The translations under genes were made by a program, and so were the position numbers. The notes beneath the pieces are model-generated. The model made no database searches. It worked only from the letters and a program-made list of their open reading frames with translations, and had not been told where the DNA came from. Source: Galaxea fascicularis (Eukaryota > Cnidaria > Anthozoa > Scleractinia > Euphylliidae). From it: DNA of 64,000 nt. Positions 13,401-27,200 of the stretch are shown here, one piece after another (within the stretch, counting starts at the first letter, position 1; every line of letters begins with the position of its first letter). The stretch covers positions 15,717,170 through 15,781,169 of the forward strand of contig OX419345.1 of NCBI GenBank assembly GCA_948470475.1, read 5' to 3'.

Positions 13401-16400
13401 AACCACTTGATGTAACGTAATTTAGTCATCAAAGATGAAATGAATGATGCTAGAAGACTACGAATATTTCAAATTTGGTCAGAGCCGCAATTGGAAAGGT
13501 ATACGACTACAAAGGCTGGACCTTACACGAAAGACCTATATTAAACTCTATAATGTACCATAGATAAAAAGACACTGATAAATAGGACTGAACAAAACAA
13601 CAATAACAACATTCATAGCTTGGCCAACTGGACCAGATATAACTGAAATAAAAAGGTCGTGGCGTGGAGAAGGGAGGTGCTTCTTGAATATTTCCTTCCA
13701 ATTCGATAACCTTCGCTTCCTCTATATTATACAACAGGTTTCCAGGCATCGGCCATTTTACAGGCAACAGAAATACTCCACGTCCTTTTTACCTTATTTT
13801 CTCTGATCCCAGCCCAGAGATGAGCTTATCAGCAGCTATCAGTCGCCGTTCCATGATCTCAGCCTCTTCCTGCAGACTGGCTCGCTCTCGCATGGCGGCG
13901 TCATACTTCTCACCAAGATTCCTCAGTTCTTCGTCCAACGCTTTCACTTCTTTCTGTATCTTCTCGAGCTCGCGTTTACTCAGGTGGTAATTTCTCTCCA
14001 GCCTGGCCACCTTTGACACACGAAAAAAAAAAGATTAATAACATATGTTTCTTTGGGATACAATCCATGCATCTTCAGCTTTCTCTCACGAATTTTCGGA
14101 ATTCTTCAGAACGTCCGTCTTCAGAAAGTCCGAAAATAACTGCACGACCTTTCCGGATCCAACACGTTAAACGGCTTATCACAGGATGTTCGAGAATCCT
14201 CGGAAAATCTGTCGGAGGCAATTGATAGTCTTGGAACAGTTCTCGGAAAAATGTCCGAATTGATCTCAAACGCAAGTTTCCATCTCGGAAAACTTGAATG
14301 ACCGTGAGTGGTTTCCAGATACCAATACGAGCAGAGGGTAAAAACACTATTGCGTTCGTCACTGACCTTTTCTCTCTTAGGTTTGATTTCCCTGGCAACA
14401 GAACAGTACCCCAACACAGCGACCACGAACTTGAGCAAACCAGCTCCTGCCTTACTGATATCTCTCATCTCCTCCACTGTGATATTCATCTCCTTCAGCA
14501 TGTCTCGGCACCGCCGCACCTAAGGGAGGTTGGGGCAGTGATGAGTGATTACACCAGGAATCCAATTCTTGTACATATTTTATTTTCAAGTGACATACTT
14601 GGTTAAAATTGAGCACAAGTAGTACGAAAGAACTAATCCCTCATAACAATGTCAATGGTTAATCGCAAAAACAGATCTCTCTCTAATAAATGAAATAAAG
14701 CCCAATGCAACATGCCTTGACGTCAAAGCAAATTCTCTCCACTAGTAAAAGAAATCTATGAAGAGGAAAGTAAGCATGTTAACATAGGGGTTTAAACGGT
14801 TGAACGCTGAACCTCCGCCTATTCCAAACGATTTCTAGTCGGCGTACCACGGTAATTTCTTCGATCCAGCACCATCACATGGTTTCCACGTTCCTATACC
14901 TTAGGTTTCCGTCCAAAAAACACAAGCGTCTTTATGCTTACAGCTGTGCTACACGTTAAAATTAACAAATAGGCACCTGTTTCTATGCATGGGCATTTGC
15001 CTATCCTCGACATTGAGATTACTGGAAACGGTGTTATTTCATGAAGTCGCCGTTTTCCGACATCAACTCTCGGAAAGACTAAGATAAGACAACTGGAAGG
15101 AGTTCAAAATCTTGGTTTGTGCTTGCAACTCCGCTTGCAACAGTTCCTCCACTACGATTACTCAATTAAAAACGGAGACCGAAGTTACCAAAATAAAAGA
15201 CGTCAAGAGGCAAGAAGACGCTGCGCAACACTTTATGATTAAAGCAAGAGCAAACGTTTTGTATGCAAGCGGTTTTACAAATTGTCGCAATCTATAGCAT
15301 TCTACGCGAAATCCCTCTCGCTCGAGCTCACTTCAGAGAGGAAAAGAATAAAAAGTGGTCTTTAGGTCGCTACCTGAGTGGACGTGATACCATCTACATC
15401 CATTTCAGTCAAACTCTTGAGGAAGTTTGCTTCTGACATCATACCCTTGGCTTGTTTCCAAGACACCTCCTTGTACCCACGCATGACTACAATACACTCG
15501 GATACCATCTGCACTGTCCGGGGAGGTTTGGCAAATGACCTTTAGGGAGGGAAGAGCAACGAATGAAGGTAGAGATTTAAAACAATGAGATGTCAATCAC
15601 TTATTTGTTTGGGTAATTAACTGGTTGAAAGACCCCTTGCGAAGAGCGCAAAAGACAAACATTCAACAAAGATTTTTCCACCAAACAGGAGCGGCCGATT
15701 CCCCTGAATGACACCGGCTAGCTGGTTTTAATTCACGTACGAATCGGCTACTCATATTGCCTCGGATTTAATTCAAAAGAGAATCTTTGAGTGTATCCGT
15801 TAAGGTGCCAAAAGGGTCACAAATAGACGATAATTACTGTATATAAAAGTAAAAAACAAAACACGCCTGTGTGCCATGTATCTACATAGACATTACCTGA
15901 TCTCAGTGACATCAGACTTGTCTAAATCCTGTAAAGCCAGTTTTGCTTCCTCTAAAGCGGGAAGCGCCAGTGCTAGAGCCTCTTCAGCTTCCTTCTTCTC
16001 AACTACGATCTCCTTGTTCTGCTCAGCGATCTCTTCTTGCTTTCCAACAGCCATGGCTTTCTTTTCGTTAGCTAACTCTGTAGCGCGTTGGATTTCAACC
16101 AGAAGTTTCTCGCAGGCTTCGCTCTTCTCCGTCACGGCGACCTTCTGAATTTCCAACTTTTCGTTGAGTTCTTTCAGTTGTTCGCTGGCGGCCAACAGCT
16201 TACTGAGACCACCATCAAGACGGTGACACTATAGAATAGAAGGAAGAATGAGAGTGAACTCAGACAAGAAGTACACAATCGCGAACCCAAATAAAACCAC
16301 TTGCGTAGACAGCAACAAGCAAGTTCAACTGACCAATCAAAGTAAAGTCGCTACTGACAAGTTACATATCAATGTTAAGTTTACAAAACACTATATCGAT

Positions 16401-18208
16401 ACGATGACCTGACACGATATCGATACCTGACACGATTTCAGCAAAAAGGAACCGAAGAAAATATCGACTAAATCGACGCCTTTTACAATTATTTTCTCAT
16501 CAATAGTAACTGATATTAAATCCGTCCTTCTCTTTCTACCGTAACATAACAAAGCAACTGGCATTACAAAAATCGTAAAAACGAATAATGCTAACAACCG
16601 AATAACGTTCGAGCCAAATGCAAAAAAATTGATCCTAAATCAGGAGCCCCAAGTCTTATACAAGACAAACGTACTTGTTCCAGAACAAACTTGTCCTTCT
16701 CCTCCAACAGTTTGTTGTAAGTGTTGATAAAGTCCAGGTAGTTTTTGGGTGTGGTGTAATTGACTCTCCTCAGTTTCTGCAGAAACGTCTTGCTAAACAC
16801 GCCGACAGTTTGATGAACATACACGACGTGGTTGACCACATTTTCACGGTGCTCATCGGGAATTTTGTCATTCTAAAACAAGAGAGAAAAATCAATAGCG
16901 AGAACAAACATGGCCTTTATAGCAGGTAACTCAAGCGTTCATATTTCACATAGTATGTTAAACTACCGGTAATAAGGCTTGAAATTTTTCATAGGATAAC
17001 CGGCGTTGAGACTCTAAGAACCATCATGCACATCGTTGTTTAAGAAAATGATATTAATTTGGCTTATTAAAAACCTTTTAAGGAAAATTCTGACTTTTGG
17101 CTAACGAAAAACTGTTAACGTCGAGCCCTGCTGAAAGAGTCAGCTCATACGAGTCGTCATTGGGTATAAAACGCATAAGAACGAAAGAATCATATTTTGA
17201 AGGACCCTAGAAAACCACTATAACGGCCATTACATTAGCTGCCATTTTTCACGGAATATTTAGCCGTGTTCAAAGCCTTATCGGATACTTTTTCTATGAA
17301 GCTAGAGAGAACAACTAACTTACGTTTTCTCCCAAAAACACGGAAGCGACTGCGTGCAGAGCTTGCTGTGGCCAAGCAGTAAACCAGTCAATACTGCAGT
17401 TGTTGACCAGACCTGGGAAGTTTCGACACCGAGTCCTTAAGGTCTCCCCCACGGGCGACATGGCTAACACAATGTGAAGATTGTTGGCGCATTTGTTGAC
17501 AAAATATTGCCAAATGGACTCCCGTGCGGGTGGTACTCCAGCTTTGTTTGCTTCGTCACGAACCTGTCAGGGGAGGAGTAGAGAGTAAACAAGTGTAATA
17601 TCTCTAAGTGCAATGATAACTAAAAAAGAATATAGCGGTCACTGCCGTTCCACTGTGTACAAGGTCAACCTTATCGTAAATACAGGCTTTGCAACATGTG
17701 AATATTGCATAGTCATGTTCACTTTCATATTCACCCACTGTAAAAATTTTAGTATTTTAGATTTGCTTTGAAGTAGATAGCTTACTGAAAAGCTAGGGAT
17801 ACAATTACACGGAAATAAACTACGCCAAAGTACGCAATACCTTTTTTGTGAGCAAGAAATGTTGATTTTCGGTATTCTCAACGGTCCTTAAACGAAATAC
17901 ACGGTTATTCCCTTATAAGTATGACACTTCACTTTGGCACACATTGGTGCGCCAACCCTGCTCCCCAAATGTGTGCACAGTGGTGAGAGCACTCGCCTTC
18001 CACCAATGTGTCCCGGGTTCGATTCCCGGACTCGGCGTCATAAGTGGGCTGAGTTTGTTGGTTCTCTACTCTGCTCCGAGAGGTTTTTCTCCGGGTACTC
18101 CGGTTTTCCCCTCTCCTCAAAAACCAACATTTGATTTGATTTGATTTACAGTCTCCCCAATTAGTAGAGCACTCGTGTTCGGCTAGAACGATTTGAGACT
18201 TAAATAAA

Positions 18209-18252
<44 letters not shown>

Positions 18253-21200
18253 ATTGGTAACATGGTGTGGTTGACAATCAATCAAGTCGTTACCTGGCCA
18301 ATAATTCCTTCTTTTTCATCATCAGGGAAAAGCGCGGGTACCATACCAGACGTCAACATGTTGTTGATGAGCTCGAGGAAACCTGGGAATGAGCACATTG
18401 AAATCATGCTACAATATTGAACAAGATAAACTGATGCCATGTAACTAACGCTAACGAGGCAATATTGGTTAGATTATTTGCAAGTTGATAGACCAAGATG
18501 AAGGTAAGAGTTATAACCGTGCGAAGGCAAACTGAGGGAGGATTAATTTCTGCAGCGCTTTCAATGGCAACCACTCATTACATTTAAAAGGACCAGCGTT
18601 CACGAAAAAGTAAACTACAGTAAAACGTTTTTCACAATTTAAGCTCAGAAACGACAAGAAATGTTTTTTACTCGACTAAAAATCACGAGCAGTCCATTTA
18701 AACGACTCGTAAAGCAAAACACGTTAATGCAGGAGCTAATCAGGGAATACCCTTTTTAAACAGGGACCAGGTCAGCTCCAGTGATAGAGTAAAGAGATGA
18801 ACAAGATTACAACTACTGAAGCAACTGAAAGGAACAAAACCGTTACCTTCCTGTGCTACATGAGCATCCGTAAACAGGAAGACCATTCTCTTGTTTTCCA
18901 ACCCTAATTTGGAATAAAGACCCTTTAGGTCCTCTCTGAAGGAGTTCTCGTCGTACCCTCGAGTGAGCGTGATTTCAAACACCTCGCACCCAGCGCAAAA
19001 GGCGCCTAGCTTGGTAAGGGACTGTTTACCGCTGCCCCCTACCCCCACAAGGAGGGCGTGGCCTTTTTCCATGCGGATCACGCGGTGAACACGTGTCAGA
19101 TGCTCGATGGCGTCATCGAAGAGCACAAGGTTCATTGGGACGTGGTCCATGTTGTATTCCTCAAGGACCTGAGATGGAAGACAGAAAGAAAGAATAGATT
19201 ACTTACTACATTATCAGCACAATTACAGACAATCAACTAAAACATGTGGCAGAAACTTTGCCACAGCTAGGCAGTGAGCTAATGTAGATATTTGAGCCAG
19301 GCTCTACAACGTAACCAACCTCATCAAAAATTGCCTTTGCAGCTTCGTAGTCCACAACGTCCTCGTACAGCCTCGGGTCCTCGGTCAGCGCGTTGCGGTA
19401 ATCTCCGAACAGGATCGGCTCTCTGCTGACTGTGTCCAAATAACTTGTGAAGTTCTGCTCCACAAGCTCAGTGATGTAGCCCTGGGAAAAGGAGGTAAGA
19501 ATTTAAAGACTGGTGAATATTGAACCTTGAGTCAGGCATTAAAATGAAAGTTACCGAGCAGTGCTTTCCTGTGATGCTCTTTATTCGTTTATCTCTTTTT
19601 CCGTTTATTCTCTTATTTCGTGCACAAGGTTGATCTAACAACTAAACGTATGGATGAAATCAGTCAAGTCAATGCTACTGAGCAGTACTTCCCTGTGGTG
19701 CTGGTTTTCGTGCCGTACAATGTTGATCTAACAATTAAATATGTGGATAAAAAGTTCAAATGTGATCACTCATGTCAAAGCTACTGAGCAGTACTTTCTC
19801 GAGGTGTTTTTTATTGTGCTGTACAAGGTTGATCTAACAATTAAATCCTGTGGATGAAATGAGGGCGTGACCAATCAAATGAAGGCTACTAAACACTACT
19901 TTTCTTGGAGCTCTTTATCCCGCTGCACAAGGTTGTTGTAACTTTGAAATCGTCAACAGTGACCAATGTAATGAAACCTACAGTATTTAGCAGTTCTTTC
20001 CAGGGGTGCGGTTCACTTCCTACTTAAACCTTATGCGATTGGTACTTCGCTTTTTTCAAGAGGTATGAAAGGTCGAGGTCCGTTGCGGCTACTTGTAACT
20101 TACATGGACTATCTTCTTATCCGATGCACTGATGAGTCGGTCGTAGAATACTCGGAGACACTCGTTCTTCCACAGTCGGACAAACTGCCCGGGATTATCA
20201 AACCTATCAGGCGTGCTGAGGCAAAGTCCCTGAGTGACGCGGGACAAATCTCGCAGATTGAAAATGTAATGAAACTTGGAGGGTGTGGGTGGTAAGTTCT
20301 GTATTATCTTGTTATACAGCTCCAGCGTTGCAGATGTGATCTTGGAAGCCACCTCCCTCACTTCTTTCTTGAAAGGCTCCAAATGACCATTGAGGATAGA
20401 GACGTAAATTTTGGTCAAGGATTCTTGCGATGGAAATGTGACATTGAACACACTGAAGAGTGAAATGAAACGAGGATCGACTTCATTACGACCACCTCCA
20501 GGCTGAAAGTTAAAATTAAACATTAGATTGAAAAAACAGAGCTATTTTGTAAGAGGAATCAGCAAGTTAGAATGAAGTACCTTAAATTCCGATTGGGGTT
20601 TTAGAAGGGAGAAGAGAAGAGGGGTTCAAATATAGTTTTGGAAAGACGACAAGCTAAACCTCACGTTGTTTGTACTGTTTGCCCAGGGAATCGAGAGAAA
20701 AACCAATCGATGCAAGTGTTCTACATCCCCACCGGGCTCACCAGTAACGGTAACGGTAATAATTTTAAAGCCCTAAGCTTGTGGGGCCCTGTGGGAGAAA
20801 TGTTGGTTTTGGGGGAGAGGGGAAAACCGGAATACCCGGAGAAAAACCTCTCGGAGCAAGGAAGAGAACCAACAAACTCGGCTCATATGGGACAGCGGAT
20901 CGGAGAACCGAACCCGGGCTTCATTGGTGGGAGGCGAGTGCCCTAACCACTACGCCATTCCTGCTCCCCAGGTGTCTAGAACTCATACAAAAAGGTAATA
21001 GCTGTTTTACTGATCATAATCGTGCTGTGAGCTCATTCATATGTAGTACTCTACCTTGCCCATGGCAGCCACAAAGCCGATATCCCTGAAGTTCTTTAAG
21101 TTAAGCTCCTTTCCTCTGTCGTACATGCCACCTTTCTCCAACAGTAGCTTCAGTAACGCGATTGGCTGCTGTGTACCGTACTCGTCTACCTGAGGCATAT

Positions 21201-24200
21201 TCATGTCATCCATGAACACGAGCAATCGTTTACCCATGGGGGGACCGTAAGTGTCTTTTGTCCTCTTCTCCACGTTTGCCTCCAAATTTCTCTGTACGTC
21301 CATGGAGGTTGTCCTTGACGAGAAGTTGATGTTGAGAAGAAGCTGTGGCCAAAATATACAAATATACAAACTCTAATCAGGTCGTTACAAGCACACGAAT
21401 ACTTGCACTTCAAGAAATGACAAGTATATGGGCGTACAACAAGCCCGTACATACTGCGCATACGGAAAATAATACTGACGGATTAGGATGTCTATGTATA
21501 CGGACTATCCACTGGTCCTTATACAACTTTATAACACTTGTATGCGGTTGCTTATATACAATGGCATAGAAAGTAAAGCCAAACAGAATGTAGGACAGAA
21601 TTGCATATTCGTCTGCATTCCACCGGGTGTTCCCATCGTGCACCGCACTGGTTATGTTCTATAGGGCTGTGTATTTTCTGGCATGGTATAAAATAGTTAT
21701 GCAAAGCTTTCTCGTAATATACCGTGGATATTCCACTTGCCACTTGTATTTCCTTTGCATACACACTCACATAAAGGATCGTGTGTATACAAAGAAAATA
21801 CAAGTGACTCGTGGAATATTCCATGGTATACCACTCGAAAGCATTGCATAACTAGTATGTATCCCACTAGTTTATACCGGTCCTGATACATCTTGGAGTA
21901 CCCTGATATGTAGTGATCATGATTCTTATACAGGACCGTCCAGAAATGCCCCAGGGTCTCTTTTCCGATAATTATGTACGATTCATGGCTTTCCGTGCTT
22001 CAAAACCAAATGAACAGATCTCTTTAAGACACATTAAAGCATGATTATAATCTTTCCGCAGTTGAGATAACTGCCTTCACGGTAAACAGACTCAACGACG
22101 AAATACACATCGACGATCATTGCAGCCAATTTCTTTAATACAGCTCTCAACAACATACCGTAGAATCCTTGTCCAGGCCTCTCAGGAAATTCGCCGTCGT
22201 AGCAGACTTGGATGTTCCAGTCTCTCCCACCAGCACGACAGGTCTCTTAACACTGACCATCAGTTCCAGCAGCCATGTTGTTCTGACAGTGTCCACAGTG
22301 GGGACCAAAATCTCGGAGAACTTTTTCTCCGGGTCATGGACGTACTCAGGAATTACATCCACCCAGGGGACCCATACAAGCTTTTTGGAGTCAAAGAAAT
22401 ACTCGAACAAAGTTGGCTGAGAAGTGGGAATTTCACCTGACAATATAAGGAACAAAGAGGTGCAGTTGGCAAGTAAAGGAAAAACTGAGGATCAACATTA
22501 GTTTCATACAACACGGTGACCCTTTGAGAAGAAACGAGATAAATGTAGAGGAATGTAGAGATGCAAACAAATTTATAAAACAAATTTATAAACTTTGTAT
22601 TTACTAATAATAAATAAGAACCAATCAGGAATGCCCGATCAATTTTGGTGAATCCATACCTGGACCAACAACAGATCCTTGTGCAGGATTCTGAGGAAGG
22701 GATGCGATCCTTTTGACAAAGCCATCAAACACAGTCCGCCCATCCTCCAACAGGCCTCCCCCTAAAGACCAGGCCAGTGCTGACAGGAAGATTGCCTCCG
22801 TTATCTCAGACCCAAGGAATGTAGCATTTTCAGCCGGGGGGAGCAGCGCGTCCAGCATCTGGGAGAGTTGAACAACCTGGCAAAGTGAAGTAAATTTTTT
22901 GGAAGGTTTAATAGTACATTGCTTATTCGAAAAGAAGGCAACATTTTGAGTCTAATCAAAATCCACGTTTGTAATTTGTGATACAGATTGAGAGATCAAT
23001 ATTTCCACAGTACATAGTTAAACTGGGAACGTAACAGGGTGATTGCTTTACCCTGTTATTGCAACATGCCAAAATGAATTCGCACAAAAAGATAAAACAA
23101 TATGAACGAAAGCAAAATGAGCTTTGTGGCTATTTTTTGTTTCTTTTGCGTATGATGACCACTGTTCTCAACCTATTTTAAAATCAGTATACGTTTTCTC
23201 AGTATTATTATTTAGTTCCAATAATAGTCAGAAAGATGAGAAAGCCTCGTTTATTGTTCAGTTAAAAACACAATAGTCAATTGATGAATGGGATTGCTAA
23301 ACACTGCAATTTCTCATCTTTTTCCAGATTGAGTAGTATCTTCGCTGAACTAGTCAAAAGGAACAGAATACTATTTTGCAGTCCTCTATTCAAATTAGTT
23401 TTGTTAGCAGGAAATCATTTCATGGTAAAAAAATAGCTATAATACAGATAGGAATGCCTCAACTTACCATATTCAAATTAGTCAGAGGAATAATCGTCTT
23501 CAGCTTCTTTCCAATCTTTCCTTCTATTACCCCCTCGAGTATCAGGTCAATACACGGTGGCACGTATTTCTCAAACAGTCTGTTCAGCTCCTCTCTCTCC
23601 TTGTCACTCCCACGACCGTGATACCACTTTTGCCAGTAGGGGTTGTAACCCAGGTTTTTGGGGTCTACGTACACCATACCACAACGTGACACCGTAGCGG
23701 GTGAAGCGTAACGAAGATCTGCAACCTGGGGAAACAGTCAAAAACTTGTAATTGTGGCTATTTATCGATAATTCTCTACAAATACTCGCCAAGGATTCCA
23801 CGCCATACACGCTTCCACACCATACATTGGTTGTATATATGAATTTCTTAACCAACGGAAGGGAATCCAAGCCATTTGGACTTGGATGTGACCGAGAATT
23901 TCCCTTTTTCTGCTCATCTTAGGACTAACAGCCTGTGTCTGCGGAAAGGGGAGTTGAAAGGAGTATCTGTTGGCCCATCAAATCAGCGCCAGCGTCATAA
24001 AAATGAGAATTTAGAGGTGCCACTCACATAGGTTTCATAATGAAAGGGAACCATTTTTGGTGAAATTCGGAATGTTGATAAAACTGTAGAAACTAAAACA
24101 TCCTCACTGCGCCGAATACCCAGTACTGAAACATATGTATACCCACTGATACAGTTAACATTTTCGTGAAAGGAAGTAATATTTACAGGCTTTCCAGTTG

Positions 24201-27200
24201 TTTTTATTTCAGAAAAACAAAAATGAGTAAACAAAAACAAAAACAAAAACAGGTAAGTAGCAAAAAAGAAAAAAAAATCGACATACATATATACTAAAAA
24301 TGCATCAACATTCTATGCAAACGAGTAAAATCATTTAAAACCAGTCCTCATAACAATTCGTTTTGACAGTCATGCTTCCAAACGACTTTAGAATGTACTA
24401 AGCTGTATGTTATTCATTGCATGTCAGTTATCTCCAAAAGCAAAAGGCCATTACTTTCAGATCATACCTCAAACAGCAAAGCACAGTGCTTCTGCAGCCG
24501 AATTCTCTCGCCATTGGCCAATGTCAACAACCTGTTGTCGTCCATAACAGAGTTCATGTTCTCGACCCAAAGAGCGTCCACGTCGCTGTCAAACACAATG
24601 TACTTGCGTTCGTTCTTATCAGTCGGTTTGTTGATCTCACGGAAGATGCAGGACAACAGACCGTCAGTCCAGTCTCTAGTGACGGGATCCAGTGTACCGT
24701 ACAGCTCTACCACTGTGCATGCCTTAGCATTCATCACGTACAGTTTTGTGGATATCCCCAGGCTGAAGAAGACAAATGCATGAGAGGTTTAGTTGGGGAG
24801 AGAAAACCGATTTTTTGCATCGTCAACCAGGGATGTCACTAAGTTTTGTAGTTTGAGTTTTGTAGGATATACAAATCGTTGCCGAAATTTTCAGTTGTTG
24901 GAAACGGGACTACTTTCACATCCGAGAACAGGTCAATATAACTTGCAACCCCTTTTGATGTCAAGGTTGGGGACATTAGTATTTTATCGATTTTTCACGT
25001 CAGCCAATGAGCGACAGGCCCGTTGAAAGGTACACGGTCACCCCGTTGAAGTGGTGAGAAAATACAAACAGAGACTCAAGCTCTTACCGTGTCTGTGCTT
25101 GTGCCAAGGTGTTGATAACAACGGTTTTTCCACCTCCAGTGGGACCCACAATCATGGTTGTGTGACGCGTTAACATTGTCTCGTACATCTGAACGACTTT
25201 GTCGGCCTGTCACGAAATCAGCCAGAAAATTGTATGTAACAGTTACCCTTAACTATTGTAATCAAGGCGGTAAACTCGGAATCAGTTTACTTATCCAGCT
25301 TTTCATTTAAACAAGTGGAGGACGTAATTTTTTGACATATTAGAAATATGAATATAGAAATACAGCTGTAGTATAAAACAGCTACAGGCGCAGGACAAGC
25401 CAGACGTTTGGAATAGACGAGGCATAATCTGCAATCCCTGAAGGCGAGGACTGCTAGCAGGCCCCCCAGAAAATTTTGAGATCTAGACGCTCTGAAACGC
25501 TATTTTCAGCATTTTGCAAGGGTCCATAAAGTATTCTTTTCTTTTATCATTTGACCCGTACGGCCTGACGCGCGCTTTCATTCTAAAACTGTTGAGAACA
25601 TCCCCGTATGAGGGCCATACACATTAGCGCGAGCAGGGCTGGAAAAAGCCGTACGGCCCCGTGCGATACGATTTCAGAGGATTTCGTCGCGTCTAACCAT
25701 GTAAGTTTATTTTACAACCAGAAAGCAAATACAAAGACCATATTAGATCAATTTTATGTGCAAATTAGTCGCTTTTTTGTAAAAACTTCATCTTTTACGC
25801 GCTCATGAAGACTCTAAGGAGGCCATGTGGCTCTCGGTCATGGCGCACGGACTTCGCTGCGCTCGGTCCGTACCGGCCACGACCGAGAGCCAAATATTTT
25901 CCCGTCCGGCCCGACCTAACTCAGTCAATAACTACATATTGTTATTATTATTTTTTTATCAGAAAACTCAATCTCGTTCAAGTGTAAGACGAGGCGTCTT
26001 GCCTCATGCCAGCTACGGCCCTGATGTACTAGCATAACTATTCTGACTTGGATGGGATGATTGTCCAATACACATGACCTCCAGTTTGGCAGCTTTCGCT
26101 AAAAATTAACCTTTGCACTATAGTAGTAGAGACGTTGTGGAAAAATGTTTATGAACTAAGGCAGAACGGCCTTCAGATTGAAATTGCACCACACAATTGC
26201 CCTCCACCTTGCCTGTGTTCAAAGTTTTGAAACTCTTTAACCACCAAAGTGACATCTGACTTCCCTTACATTATCACTGTTTCATCGAGCTATAGCTCAT
26301 GAGAATAAAGGAAGTGATCAAAGGTAAACTGTCTAAAGTTAGAAATAAATTCACGCAACTTATACCCCCTCAGGCCTGCGTTCACAGTTTAAAAAACGAT
26401 ATCACTAATATACACAAAACCACCATCACCATCACCACCACCATCACCATCTTCATCAATACATTTCTACAGAGCCATATCTATAGTGCGGCTTTTCCAA
26501 GTACCGTTCGTTGCACGCTGCAGTAGTGCCTTAGTAGTACTACTTAGGCTACGAAGAGGGGCGTAGTATTTCAGCACATCACAAACATACCTGATGTGGT
26601 AGTAGCACATATTTGTTTTCTTGTAAAACCGCCTCCACAGCATCATTGAAATTTGGATAGCGGACCCTTGGACAGTCGAGGCCTGGAAACAAGTCAGCAA
26701 TAAGGCCGAGGAAGAGTGGGACGTCTTCAAACACGAACTTGGGCAGGTTCATGTCACGCAACGCTCTCATCAGCACTACATCCTAAAACCAAATTGGCAC
26801 AAACTCGTTATCATGTTACGAAAGTACTGTACTTATTTTCCGCCTATAAGGCCTGGATTTGACGAATTAATTTACGACGTTTCCTTAAACATATTAAATA
26901 AACAAAAGGGAATCAAACGAGTTGTTGCTTCCACTTGCTTCCCGCGAGTACAACAGAACAAAACAAGTAATTGATGCTTCGCTTTTAAAGCAACAGTCAT
27001 GAAACAATTCGTCGAATTCGATCATTGAGATAAAAAATTGAAAACAAGACTTCGTTTAGAGTATGATGATCACTCTAAACTAGATTACGACATATTTCGA
27101 CAATATTGAATTGCAAGTGCAATTATTTCCATTTCTAGATAACTACGTTTCCAACCAACCTCATTCAAATCAGGTGAACCCCTCTTCAGCTCTCCTGCCA

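Noticed and set aside
13093..13432. Overlapping open frames on both strands around 13.1-13.4 kb
   Set aside because: They arise from the iterated motif of the foldback element at 13136-13372.
17975..18035. A functional tRNA gene (canonical box B)
   Set aside because: No acceptor stem or complete cloverleaf by eye, and it continues into a SINE body with an ATT tail shared by two other copies.
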